DNA of 64,000 nucleotides, taken from NCBI GenBank assembly GCA_012184525.1, contig WOFQ01000056.1, positions 124,001 to 188,000 on the forward strand, written 5' to 3'. Positions 11,316 to 21,361 of this stretch are shown piece after piece. The number at the start of each line of letters is the position of its first letter. Position 1 is the stretch's first letter. The notes under the pieces were generated by a model. It ran no database searches, was not told the DNA's origin, and was given only the letters and a program-made list of their open reading frames with translations. This stretch comes from Xenoacremonium recifei (lineage: Eukaryota; Ascomycota; Sordariomycetes; Hypocreales; Nectriaceae). The position numbers and the translations under genes were made by a program.

Positions 11316-13865
11316 TTATTCCAGCACAAGGTTGCCGACCTGTGAGATCATGCGGCCGGCTGGTCTAGCCAAGGCAGTCGCCTGACATCGAAGAGCTTCC
11401 AGTCGAGCTCGCGAACTTGCGAGCTGACTGGGGGGGTTGCTCCGGTGCTTCGCATGGATCAAGGCTGACTGCTTAGACTCCTTGTCCTCATAAGACAAGA
11501 GAGACTGTGCCCAGCTGTAAAGCGCAAATAGCACAAGAGCGGTAGACAGGAGCGTCGAGAACCATGTCTCAGCAGCGTAATTCGCCGAAACACAGGTCAG
11601 GCCAAGGCCGACACTCAGAGTCAGGGGGGTATGTGAGAGGATTCCAGTCTCAATGACCGGTGATGATACCTCGGGGGATGATAGTGGTGACTTGTTCTGC
11701 TCCGCAGCATCAGCTGCAGGCGAGACCTGGTCATATGGCGCCAAGGTCGTAGATGCCTCGATCAGCCTATCGAGGCCGTGAGAAGTAGTGGTGTTAGCCA
11801 GGCCAGCTTCTTGCTGGATTTCCACAGCGCGAGCCAGACTCGGGACGCGGGGGGGCGACAAGTTCCCAGCAACGGTGGAGGCGGCGGAGGGGGATTGCGT
11901 CGCTTCAACAGCCACGACGACACCAGAGTTCGCACCAGCAGAGGTTCCCGTTGCCCTAGCGGGCGTTGCGCTAGCACGGGGGGGTTGTACGGGGGATTGT
12001 ACGGCTAGAATATGGTCATTGACGACGACCTTCTCAGAAGTTAGCGACCATCGTAGAGAACTGGAATTCGAGCTGTGACGTACGCCTTCAGGGGCCGAAA
12101 TCACTGCGCGTGCGGTTGTGGTTGCAGTCGCGACTGTGGTCGCCATTGTGGGCGCGATGGTAGCCACGGTTGCGGTTGCGATTTCGTCGCCAGTGATGTA
12201 CGGGGGGATCAGAGGCTCGGCCGGTACCTTTGAAGGAGTTAGTCGCAGTCCAAGGACCCAGGCCAAAGTGTGACGTACGCTCTCAATCCTGTTCCTAGCA
12301 ATAATGCCATGCCTTATATGATCTGGCATCACCTTTTGCGGCGTTAGCTCTGCGACTTCATGGGGGGATGGCATGGGACGTACGTGATCCTGATCACAAC
12401 AGTCGCCATCAGAAATTCCGCTCGACGCGGGTGTAGTCTGGAGCGCAGGGCCCCAGGAGTAGCTGAGATCGGCGTAGCTGAGATCGTCGGAGCCCGAGCT
12501 GGGGGTTGCGGTGACACTCAGTGGCGTAGCAATAATCACGCCTGTGTCGTGATGGGCATCGGATTGACACTCTGTTCTGACGAGTGCAGTTGGCGAAATG
12601 GAAAGTATACCGCCAGAAGATTCGGGGGAGGCTCTCGTCAAGCCGCCAGCAACCTCATCTTGGCCACATCCACGAGCATCGGGTATTTGATGAGGTGGTC
12701 GCGCGTGGTCATCGACTAGTGACGAGTGGGATCGGTTGGTGAGGTGCTTGGACATCTCAATTGGCACCATGCGCTCATCCTCGGAGAATGATGAAGAGGG
12801 TGAGTACAAGTTGAAGTCGGCATATTCGTATGCCGGTTCGACCTGGTTGTATGGAAGCAGGGGTGCTGCTAAGTTGGCGTCAAGGCCAGCGGCATCGCCG
12901 CTACCAAGAAGGCCCTGTGAGGATACCGGGGTATCCGGCTTAGAGGGAGATGCCGGGGAGAAGGACTGGGGAGAGAAGTAGCCCATGGGGTCGTTAAAGA
13001 AGTCGTAATCGTCGATAGATTCCGCAGCAGGGTACTGAATGAACTGCTCCCAAGGCTCAGCCGCAGGTGCGCCGGGGTTGAGTAAACCGGCCTCCGACGA
13101 CGTGAACGATGGATCGAGAGTGAAGTCGGTGTGAGAGAAAACGAGCTCCTGCTCTAATACTGGAGGAGTGACGGTTTGTTGTTGTTGAACAACAGGCTTG
13201 GCCGTCTTCTTTCCAGACTTAGGAGCAGGTGCCTGAGCGTGGGAGGCAGTGCGCTTCTTGTGGCTAGGGTCACAGCGGATCTTCTTGCGTCGGCAGCTGT
13301 CGCAGGCCTTGATGATTCGCATGAGGTGGGCATGATCGCGCTGCTCTTTCGTCTTAGAACCTCGAGAAGCAGAGTTGGTGACATCGCGACCGTCCTTGGT
13401 CATGATCTTCATGCCAGGGAGGTGGGAGAAGTCGCTAGTCTGATGGCGAGAAACCGGGGTCGAGATCTTAGACTGACGCCGTTGCCGCGATGAGGCAGAG
13501 GCTCTGGGAGCAGCAGCCGCATCGTTGACCTGGCTCCAATCCCAGTTGGCCATGACGGGAGAGGCGTTGAAGGACGAAGCGTATCCCGAGCTCACGGTCA
13601 TGGGAGACTCGACAGGAGTCACGACAGAATAGACTGGGTAGAACTTGAAAGACTCACCAGTCACCTGAACGTGCTCGAAGAAGTCGAGGGCCACCGTAGC
13701 TCGCTTATCCTGAATGCAGGCGGTGCCGGGGACATAGGCGTTCACCAGCTCATCGAGCTGGGGAGTACCAACCGCAGGGAAGAACTGGAGTTGGGCACCG
13801 AGAGCTTCCTGGTAGACGGAGAACCCTTGAGGGACATTGGAGTTGTTTTGGGTCGGGACAGCCAT
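11316..13865 (-). CDS. Regulator-like protein with half a zinc cluster and a C-terminal membrane segment
   Basis: The frame is open from 14207, but I place the start at the ATG at 13865 (MAVPTQNNSNVPQGFSVYQE), giving 849 residues; upstream codons read like 5' UTR. Around residues 185-205 lies a basic stretch with RIIKACDSCRRKKIRCDPSH. This is the first half of a Zn2Cys6 cluster (C-x2-C-x6-C) and the basic recognition loop, but the second Cys triplet is absent. The middle is Ser/Pro/Ala-rich and acidic. Near residues 765-795 a hydrophobic run (LLSTALVLFALYSWA) could be a membrane helix. Three in-frame intron-like stretches occur at 12030-12083, 12228-12278 and 12333-12383; whether they are spliced is open. 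I infer a DNA-binding regulator, possibly membrane-tethered; no symbol can be given. Confidence 0.75.
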   Translation of the reverse strand: MAVPTQNNSNVPQGFSVYQEALGAQLQFFPAVGTPQLDELVNAYVPGTACIQDKRATVALDFFEHVQVTGESFKFYPVYSVVTPVESPMTVSSGYASSFNASPVMANWDWSQVNDAAAAPRASASSRQRRQSKISTPVSRHQTSDFSHLPGMKIMTKDGRDVTNSASRGSKTKEQRDHAHLMRIIKACDSCRRKKIRCDPSHKKRTASHAQAPAPKSGKKTAKPVVQQQQTVTPPVLEQELVFSHTDFTLDPSFTSSEAGLLNPGAPAAEPWEQFIQYPAAESIDDYDFFNDPMGYFSPQSFSPASPSKPDTPVSSQGLLGSGDAAGLDANLAAPLLPYNQVEPAYEYADFNLYSPSSSFSEDERMVPIEMSKHLTNRSHSSLVDDHARPPHQIPDARGCGQDEVAGGLTRASPESSGGILSISPTALVRTECQSDAHHDTGVIIATPLSVTATPSSGSDDLSYADLSYSWGPALQTTPASSGISDGDCCDQDHVRPMPSPHEVAELTPQKVMPDHIRHGIIARNRIESVRHTLAWVLGLRLTPSKVPAEPLIPPYITGDEIATATVATIAPTMATTVATATTTARAVISAPEGVRHSSNSSSLRWSLTSEKVVVNDHILAVQSPVQPPRASATPARATGTSAGANSGVVVAVEATQSPSAASTVAGNLSPPRVPSLARAVEIQQEAGLANTTTSHGLDRLIEASTTLAPYDQVSPAADAAEQNKSPLSSPEVSSPVIETGILSHTPLTLSVGLGLTCVSANYAAETWFSTLLSTALVLFALYSWAQSLLSYEDKESKQSALIHAKHRSNPPSQLASSRARLEALRCQATALARPAGRMISQVGNLVLE
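12030..12083 (-). other. Candidate in-frame intron 3 (54 nt)
   Basis: Minus strand: donor GTACGT, branch GCTAAC, acceptor GAGAAG. It is 18 codons long and stop-free, with the same architecture as the two candidates upstream in the gene. Confidence 0.5.
12228..12278 (-). other. Candidate in-frame intron 2 (51 nt)
   Basis: Minus strand: donor GTACGT, a perfect fungal branch site GACTAAC, acceptor CAAAG. It is a whole number of codons without a stop and lies 54 nt downstream of candidate intron 1. Confidence 0.55.
12333..12383 (-). other. Candidate in-frame intron 1 (51 nt)
   Basis: On the minus strand it starts GTACGT, has GCTAAC 17 nt before the end, and ends AAAAG. Its length is 17 codons, with no stop in the host frame. 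Splicing or retention would both keep the protein in frame. Confidence 0.5.
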
Positions 13866-15349
13866 TGCGTTGTTGCCGTTAGAAATCACGGAATGAATTG
13901 GAGCGAACGTGGTGATGACCGGGGAGGATGTAAGTCGAAAACGAGACAATTGGGTCTCGTCGTTGGTCCACTGGATAGTTGTTTGAGCTAGTTCAAAGAG
14001 CTCTTTGCCGAGAATCACAGATTCAAGGTGCGTCGAGTTGTCGTTTGAAAGTCGAGTGCTGTGCGAGTCCGGAAAACTCACCACCAGCTGCGCCACGGAT
14101 TGTCTGATCCAGTGGGTGCTGAGCGGGAGCTCGCAAAGGGCGGGAGAAAGGCGGGGACGGGGAAGGGACGGGGAGCTGGTCCAGCTTCGGGGCCTTTGCA
14201 GTCGCAACTACTAAAAGAGGATGGTCGTGATAGACACTTGATTCTTTTACTTTCTTTGTCGATTCGATAGCGATGTAAGAAGCGGAGGAAACGGCCTGAG
14301 GCCTCGGGCGGGAGTCATGGACGGTATTTCACTGAAGCACATCCAGGAAGGCGCAGCGGGTGGGTAGTCCTGAGTCTTTCGGCGTGCTCAATCAGGCTTA
14401 GCGGCCCGAGGCAGCCGTGTCAGCCTCGGCCAATGAGCAGCGCAGCTCGCAGCCAGATCTGCCCATTGCTGAGCGGCGATTGGTCGGCTGGTCCCGCCCG
14501 CGTGCAGCCGTACTGCGGGGCTTCGGCCAGGAATGCGAGCTTTGATTCGCCAATGCCCCAACCCTCCAGGTGAGGATGACTCAACTCTAGCCCCGCTCAT
14601 CCCCGGGTTTAGCTTTTGCGCCTTACACCACCGCCAGCCAGCTCTGCCACCTCCCTCTTCGAGATAAGCAGGGAATCGCGTCTAGCGCCATGGGCCTCTG
14701 GGCAAGTAATCTCACTAACACCTTTAAAGCTCGATGCACGCAAGGCACGATCTCATCTCGCGCAGCTGCGCCCACTGACCAAGTGGTTCCGCAATGAAGC
14801 TATCATATTTGAGGCAGAATTTTGGGATAAGTTCAACTTCAAGATCTCCCTCGACTCTTCCAGAGATGACGCCAGTGAAAGCCTTCAAATCTGCCTCCAT
14901 TCCGGATTGCCGGCCGGCTCTCGATTGTCTCAGACTCGACAGCCCTCGTCAAGACTCGAATGCGTTTGCAGCATAACGAAACTCGGAAATACTCGACGAT
15001 GCGCTTGAATCCACCTGTGACTAACACCGACCATCTAGATCCGTTATCGTCGAGTCTATCATATAGAAACCCAATAAATCCGACTTCAACAAAACCGCCA
15101 TCATCATTTCCTGTTTCCTTCAATGCTCCTTCAAATCGATGTGTGCCGGTAAAAGGCACAGTTACTTTCCGATACCTTTCAATCCTACCCGGATGCCATT
15201 GAGGGTTGCTACAAAAGCCACTCACTTCTCAATTATAGCCGCCGACGCCTTATACACGCCAGTCGAATCTGGCACGTCGAGTCTCGCAGAGACGAATATC
15301 CTCGATAGTCGCATTGAGATCCTCACTCAACTCACAAAACCAGCAGCGC
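13866..15349. other. Promoter/5' leader of the regulator-like gene and 3' flank of the DUF2439 gene
   Basis: The frame of the regulator-like gene remains open to 14207 and contains a GTGAGT donor-like site near 14088 (minus), so a spliced 5' leader is possible. The rest, 14210-15349, shows no supported gene; it is moderately GC-rich to about 14600 and mixed after that. Confidence 0.5.
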
Positions 15350-18187
15350 TCATCTTCGTCGTTCCTCCGGTCGTGTCATCCCCAGCAAGTCCTCAGCATG
15401 CCTACTCCATGGACCCCCATTTGCCCTGGCGAACCCGGGCAGCACCGCCTTCTCCGCTGGCGCTGCTGACGGCGGCTGCACACGAGGTGCACAAACACGA
15501 CGTGGTGCAACTGGCTCGAGAGGGACAATTTGTTGTGGCAGTTGGCCAGCAGCGTCTTCTTTGCGTGCAGCCTTCTTACCACGAGTGGCGGGGTTCACGA
15601 GCTTTGGCTTAGTCGTCGCCATGTCCGCCTTTTCTCCAGGGTCTGTATTTGCCCTACTAAGCGTGGCTTTCGCTGGTCCGCTTGGTTGAAATGATGGCTG
15701 CCGGTTCTCTTTTTCGTCTCCGGGTTCCGTATTTGCTCTACTGAGAGTAGCTCTCGGTGGCTTACTTGCTTCAACTGACGGTTGGCGATTCTCTTCATCT
15801 TCTCCAGGGTCCGTGTTTGCTCTATTGAGCCTGGTTTTCGCTGGTCTTCTTGATTGAATCGCTGGCTGGGGCTTCTCCTCCTCTTCGCCAGGGTCCGTAT
15901 TTGCTCTACTAAGCGGAGCTTTCACCACCTTGCTTGGTTGAATTGGTGATTGATGATCCTCCTCTTCGTGTGACTCTGTTCTGTCCCCTGCCACGCTCAC
16001 GCTTCTCCCAAGTCTTGAACCTAAGAAACTGGAACCCGTTGAGAGAGATCCAAAGGCCGATGGTTCATCAGGAGCTACGAAGCCGATAATCTCCCGACTC
16101 CTGATGCTTTTCCTGGCCATTTTTGTGATTCGTGGACCTGAACTGACGGGCTCCTGGACGGGTCGAGGCTTCGCTCTCGGTTTGGGGATATCCGGTACCT
16201 CTGAATCGGACCCTGTCGAGTCGAATTCGTCATCGCTCGGGATATGTCTGGCTGTTTTCCGTTGTCTTGTGCTTCTCCGATTGGGTCGTGGTTGTACATC
16301 AACTTCGTCATCCTCGTCATCATTGTCTTTGCTGACTTCGTTACTTTGGTCCTCTTGATCCATATCGACATTTTCACTGATTTCGTCCTTCTTGTCATTT
16401 TCGTTCAGTTCGACCATCGCTTGGCTAGGCACAGGGGTTTCTTTAGCTGAATCCTGAACATCGTCGTTATCGCTCTCGGGAAAGTTGGGTGGTTCCTCGG
16501 GAACCTCCTCGTCACTTTCTCTCCCTTCCGGCGGTAGGCTTGAGGGTATTATGACGTTGGGTGCCTCTGATTCAAATCGTTCTGGTCCAGGCTCTAAGGT
16601 TTCCAGACTTCTCGATGTGCTCTGCTGAGGTGACCCCGTATTCAGCCACTCATCAAAGTCTCTCATGTCAGCCTTTGAAGGCGGGTCTGGAGGTCGTTGG
16701 TGTGCCACGCTCTTGGTTTGCATCGTCCGTGAAATTTTGCTCTGTTCTGCAAGATCCTTACGGCGATCTTTTCCTGCAGCTTTTTCGGTCAACATGAGAA
16801 GCCCTCGGCGCTGCCTTGGTTTAATTCGAAGCTCCGTTCTGGGCTCCTTTGGTTTCGGAGGCTCTGGTGCAGGATCACGCGCTGGCCGGGAACGTTTACT
16901 CTGTTGCAAAGCGTTTTCTCGTATTTCTGAGGGTTCCTTTTGTGGCTGCAGTTTTCGTTTGTCCGGTTTGGTCTGGTTGCGCTCAATCTGCAGAGTATTT
17001 TCCCGTTTGCGATCTTGCTTTGATGTGGAAGCACGGAAACCGGGTTCACTAGAAGCAACATCGTCCTCCAAGATGATCACCTCAGGCGACGATGAGGGTA
17101 CGACTTTACTATAGGTTCGGGTCTGCTTTGGTTGAATCTCCGGCGACCGTTTTTCTGCAACTAGAGCGGCAACATTCCGCTGGTTTGTAACACAAGGGTC
17201 CTTGCGCAAAGGTGGTTTCCAAGAGTTTGTCGCTGTATGATGCTCAATCTGCGCAGAGGCAGGGGGTGAAGACTCAGGGAGGCTCTCCGGTGAACTTGGT
17301 CTGGGACGTGACACATCTTGGTGCCTTGGATGCTGCCTTCGTTGTTGTTGATCTTGCGAAATATCCCGTCCTGAATTCGATGGATCTACCTTGGCAACTT
17401 CTGCGGTCTTCTTGGAGCCCATTACCTGCACGTCCGACTCCACATTCGTCCTATCTCGCAAGGGCTGACTGCGGACAAACGGAGTACTCATTGGAACAGC
17501 AGATAGTGACAGCGTTGCGCCAAACAGACTGCGAGCATGGGTGGACTTGGTCTCCGTTTCGTATCTCCTCCTCTTTGCAGGTCGAGATGACTCATTACTG
17601 TCAACGTGTCCAGGCTGCTGTTCGCTCTGTTGGGCCTGTTGAGCCATCTGGCGCATTGCAAACGGCGACTGCTGGGGGATAGCTGCCCGTCCAATCCTCG
17701 TAGGGGTCCCCATGATCGAGGTCAATGGCTTGTGACGCAGCTGGAAATGAGAGGATGCATCCTGTCGTATAGGTGTAACACCGCCAGCTGAAGCGGCACT
17801 GGCCATGGGGGTTCTGGAGGTGGTGGCATTTGCACGACGCTTCTCGACGTCCCGAGCTCTTTTGTCGAGAAGTTCGGTCAAATCCTGCTCGCGTGATCCA
17901 GTGCAGTCGCAAACCTGGACAATGGCACCTCCGCGGTCCAGCTCCAACTCATCCCCCTCTCCAAGATCTCCCTCCGAATGCCAATGAGCGTCGCCGATGA
18001 AGTGGCCTCGGTCATCGTACACCATGATGCGCTTGTTGAAGGTGTGGTACTTGAGCCGGCCATCTTGCCATCTCTTCGACTTGCGCTTGAGATCATGCGT
18101 GAAGAGGCAGATGTAGTCGAGGACTAATGCCGACGTCGGCATCGGCAAGTTGACTGAAGTCATAGAGTTCCGCGACGAGGTGGCCAT
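15350..18187 (-). CDS. DUF2439 protein, Mte1/Dbl2/ZGRF1-N-terminal type (recombination/telomere factor)
   Basis: Single exon of 945 residues; the ATG at 18187 (MATSSRNSMTSVNLP) is preferred to the frame's earlier extension because the conserved domain follows it directly. Residues about 15-95 form DUF2439: LDYICLFTHDLKRKSKRW, then KYHTFNKRIMVYDDRG. It is the N-terminal domain of human ZGRF1, budding yeast Mte1 and fission yeast Dbl2, which bind D-loops and guide the Mph1/FANCM-class helicase in recombination and telomere upkeep. The rest is disordered, rich in Ser, Pro, Glu and Lys, with an acidic patch and four copies of a 28-residue repeat before the C-terminus. No helicase domain is present, so it matches the short yeast-type proteins. 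Function is inferred from the family. Confidence 0.8.
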   Translation of the reverse strand: MATSSRNSMTSVNLPMPTSALVLDYICLFTHDLKRKSKRWQDGRLKYHTFNKRIMVYDDRGHFIGDAHWHSEGDLGEGDELELDRGGAIVQVCDCTGSREQDLTELLDKRARDVEKRRANATTSRTPMASAASAGGVTPIRQDASSHFQLRHKPLTSIMGTPTRIGRAAIPQQSPFAMRQMAQQAQQSEQQPGHVDSNESSRPAKRRRYETETKSTHARSLFGATLSLSAVPMSTPFVRSQPLRDRTNVESDVQVMGSKKTAEVAKVDPSNSGRDISQDQQQRRQHPRHQDVSRPRPSSPESLPESSPPASAQIEHHTATNSWKPPLRKDPCVTNQRNVAALVAEKRSPEIQPKQTRTYSKVVPSSSPEVIILEDDVASSEPGFRASTSKQDRKRENTLQIERNQTKPDKRKLQPQKEPSEIRENALQQSKRSRPARDPAPEPPKPKEPRTELRIKPRQRRGLLMLTEKAAGKDRRKDLAEQSKISRTMQTKSVAHQRPPDPPSKADMRDFDEWLNTGSPQQSTSRSLETLEPGPERFESEAPNVIIPSSLPPEGRESDEEVPEEPPNFPESDNDDVQDSAKETPVPSQAMVELNENDKKDEISENVDMDQEDQSNEVSKDNDDEDDEVDVQPRPNRRSTRQRKTARHIPSDDEFDSTGSDSEVPDIPKPRAKPRPVQEPVSSGPRITKMARKSIRSREIIGFVAPDEPSAFGSLSTGSSFLGSRLGRSVSVAGDRTESHEEEDHQSPIQPSKVVKAPLSRANTDPGEEEEKPQPAIQSRRPAKTRLNRANTDPGEDEENRQPSVEASKPPRATLSRANTEPGDEKENRQPSFQPSGPAKATLSRANTDPGEKADMATTKPKLVNPATRGKKAARKEDAAGQLPQQIVPLEPVAPRRVCAPRVQPPSAAPAEKAVLPGFARANGGPWSRHAEDLLGMTRPEERRR
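15620..15925 (-). repeat. 84-nt coding tandem repeat (28-residue SRANTDPG unit)
   Basis: Four successive units in the DUF2439 gene each begin L-[SN]-R-A-N-T-[DE]-P-G, then an acidic stretch, Q-P and a Pro/Lys end; the last unit is truncated. The spacing is 84 nt, so expansion or loss of a unit preserves the frame. S-R-A-N-T-x-P resembles a proline-directed phosphorylation site. Confidence 0.85.
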
Positions 18188-19306
18188 GGTTGCGGCATGG
18201 AAGACTGCGAGAGGTTCAGCATGACGGGGATGAGCTGAGAATTCTGAACCGCGATGCCAAGCAAAAGGCCATCCGTTTAATGAGTTGATAAACACAACCA
18301 ACACCTCTAAGAAGAGGTCTCGAATTCGAGATCGCAAAGCCGAAAACGCGTCTCAACGGGAAACTGGGGCCTAGCGCGGGACCGAAGACGCGACGCCTGA
18401 TCACGTGCTGCAATCTAAATCCAGCACTCCAGGCAGGGCGCAGGCAGTTGGCAGGTTTTCGTCGTACCTCGTACCTGAGGTGTGGGCGGTGTGGAGTTGT
18501 TCTTTCCCTGCCTGTTCTAAAACCAGCCCACGGCCAGTCCACTCCCGCCGCTAAACCTCATGGGGCAGCATCAGTCGCTCAACGGCTCCCCTCTGAACAT
18601 CACCGCTCCATCATATCACCCGCCTGAGCACCACAATCATGCAACTGAAAGCATGGAGGATTGCAGCACGCCTGGGATCGTCCACCCGCGCCGCCGTCCA
18701 GCGCTCCTAGTGCCAACAATTATTACTCACAGCAGCGGCGCCCAGCCACAGTGCCCGGCTGCGCCTCGCAGCAGGATGCCACCCCCTTGTTTCACGTTGA
18801 GGCGCTGAAGCCCCCCAAAACCCGCCTCTGGGGGGATCGCCAGCCGTTCGAGCCAACCCGCAGCAGACAGCGACTCACGTCCCACAGGGCTGGCTGTTGG
18901 TCCTAGACTCGAGTCCAGGGCCTAGGAAGGACGGCATCCTGGCCCCGAATTTCAAAATAGGATTGCGTTGCGGGACGTGCTTTGGCATGCTGGCCGCGAC
19001 TGTTCCATCGCCCGCCAGCCAGCCTTGGACGCCCGCAATAAAATAAAATAAAAAAGAAATGGGAGGTACAGTCATCGGGATGAACCTTCCGCCTTGTTGA
19101 TTCCCTATTTGCCTTTTTATTCCTTCCCCTTGTCGTGAATTTTAGCCTTATATCGGCCTGCCCAGCCCCATCCAGACGCCGCCACCTACTCGATCATCCT
19201 CCAGCCCCCAACAAGTCCTACAGTACAAGCTGCAACCCCTCTTCAACATCGCGAGCCTCGTCCAGCTTCTGGATTCTTTGCAGTTGCATCGCTGCCCGCC
19301 GTCACG
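18188..19306. other. Divergent promoter region between the DUF2439 and BAR-SH3 genes
   Basis: About 1.1 kb between two divergent genes. The region from about 18560 to 19060 is C-rich on the plus strand. Just upstream of the BAR gene a pyrimidine-rich leader (19120-19300) looks like its 5' UTR. No gene is seen. Confidence 0.55.
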
Positions 19307-20741
19307 ATGCAGTCCGTTCAGCGGCAGTTTGGCAAGATGATGGGCCATGGCGGCCGGGACAAATCCCAAGTCATAGCCCTCGTGAAAGACTATCAAGACG
19401 TGGACAATGCTATTGGCAAGGCGAGTCTATGAGTTCACCATTAGGGTTATGGATCGCACCAGCTAACATTCCTACGCTGTCCAGATCATCGCAGACGCCC
19501 AGCTCCTCCAGCAATCATGGCATGACATTTCCGTCTTCCAGACAGCCATTGCGCGAGGCTACCAAGATCTCTACGACCCCATCGTGGGCACTTCAGAGGA
19601 AGATGACCGCCCCATGGCCGAGACTCCCCCCCAGATCCTCGATCGGACATCCAGCCTGCACAATGTCTACGCAAACCTCCAAGACGAGCTGGCAGACGAG
19701 ATTGCCTGCATCGAATCGCAGCTTCTCAGACCAGCTATCGAAGCGAAACAGTTGATCCACGGCTACAAGGCCACGATCAAGAAGCGGGAGAACAAGAGGC
19801 TGGATGTTGAGCGGGTGCAAGACAAGGTCTTCACTCTACGGAGAAAGATGAAGCGGTCAACCAAGGAAGAGACACAACTTGTCAAGAGCAAGGCTGAATT
19901 GGAGGTTTTACAACAGGTTTGTCGATCTTTCTTTCTGAATATTCACTGCAACATCAACTAACGGCTTCAACTTCAGGAGTTCGACATGCTCGACGAGCGC
20001 CTGCAAGAGACGCTCGCCCCTCTAGTACGCGCGTCCTTCGAATTACTACCACCACTGCTTGCGACGCACATTACGATCCAGAACCGGCTACTAGGCCTAA
20101 CCTACACCGTCCTCCATGGCTATTGCATTGACAATGGCTTCCCTTCGCCGCCCCCGGATATGGACGTCGTCACCGCCGATTGGAACGCCGCCTTCCAGCC
20201 GACAGTCAGAATCGTCGAGACCTTTGCCATCGTGCGCAAACATCCCGTGTACCAGCGCCCCAGCACCAACCGTGTGCCCACATCCCGACAACTCGCTCCT
20301 CCTCAAAGCCGCACTCCCTCCAGCGCCTCCATCCCCGCCAAGATCCCCTCCCCCTCGCCAGAGCCCTCCGAACCCACGACGCCCTCGCCACGCCCCGAAG
20401 CCCGACGCAAGCCCAGCGGCGTAACCGTCCCGACCGACTTCACCACAGCTACGATCTATAACGGGCGTCGCACTTCCTCCTCCACCAGCCTGCGCAGCGA
20501 CTACTTCGCGGCCGCGGCAGCTAAGAAGAAGCCCCCTCCACCGCCCGTTCCCAAGCTGCGCAAGGAGGACTACGTCGTCGCCGAGTACGACTTCGCCGGC
20601 GGCGTGGGCGACCTGTCCTTCAGCGAAGGCGACATGATCAAGGTTATCAGCCGGACCGATACCGACCAGGACTGGTGGCAGGGCGAGCTTCATAACATCC
20701 GGGGCGCGTTCCCTGCGAATTACTGCAAGCCCGTCTCTTGA
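19307..20741 (+). CDS. BAR-SH3 domain protein (Rvs167/Hob1-like, amphiphysin family)
   Basis: Three exons: 19307-19420, 19485-19916 and 19977-20741, giving 436 residues. The first intron (64 nt) starts with GCGAGT instead of GT, has GCTAAC and ends CCAG; phase 0 on both sides and protein continuity (NAIGK/IIADAQ) support a GC-AG intron. Residues about 1-240 are the helical BAR domain that senses and bends membranes (start MQSVQRQFGKMMGHGG, coiled-coil around KRENKRLDVERVQDKV). A Pro/Ser-rich linker follows, then a C-terminal SH3 domain (YVVAEYDFAGGVGDLSF...DWWQGE...GAFPANY). Such proteins act at endocytic sites and cortical actin. The Rvs167/Hob1 lineage is inferred from domain order. Confidence 0.9.
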
Positions 20742-21171
20742 GCTGTCACGATGATAATCTTCGCAATACCTTAGAAGATGATGAATACTTTGAACTAATA
20801 TAGGAGGAAATTTTGAGGGGACTGCTTTGCCAAGCATCGGGCCCAGGTGCAGTGGAAGGCTTGCTACCTTAGTAAAGGGATATCAGGTTAGCAAATAATG
20901 ATGGTCATTCGTTTCACGGGTTTCCTCTAGTTGGACGGGCGTTCTCACGGTAAATGAAACAAGACATCTCTCGATATACATAAAAAACAAATGACATTTA
21001 AATCCATATGGGCAGATGAGCAGGTCTGTTCTGACGCCTGCATCGCTATGATGATCTATCTAACAAAGGCGGGGAATGGGACGATGATAATAAGGGTATC
21101 TTATCTGCAATGCTTCCTGGGCTTCCCTGTTTCCTGCAGTTCTGCTCCAATAACTCCTGACACCGGGTCGC

Positions 21172-21210
<39 letters not shown>

Positions 21211-21361
21211 GCTGTCGATGCAATAGTTCCAGCAATCCAACGCCCAACAAGATGCAGATAATGCGGGGCAACTCTTTCTGGTGCCCCGGCTCGCGAAGAA
21301 GGTGTACCTCCAAGTACATGATGCGAATATCTGAATGACTTCGCCAACATAGAATAAATCC
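20742..21361. other. Intergenic, 3' flanks of convergent genes
   Basis: Between the stops of the BAR-SH3 gene and the next, convergent gene. It contains a TG microsatellite and otherwise AT-rich 3' UTR-like sequence. Confidence 0.6.
21175..21207 (+). repeat. (TG)n microsatellite, 33 nt
   Basis: An uninterrupted TG dinucleotide run of about 16 units. On the opposite strand it reads as poly(Thr-His) in short frames, which are not genes. Confidence 0.97.
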
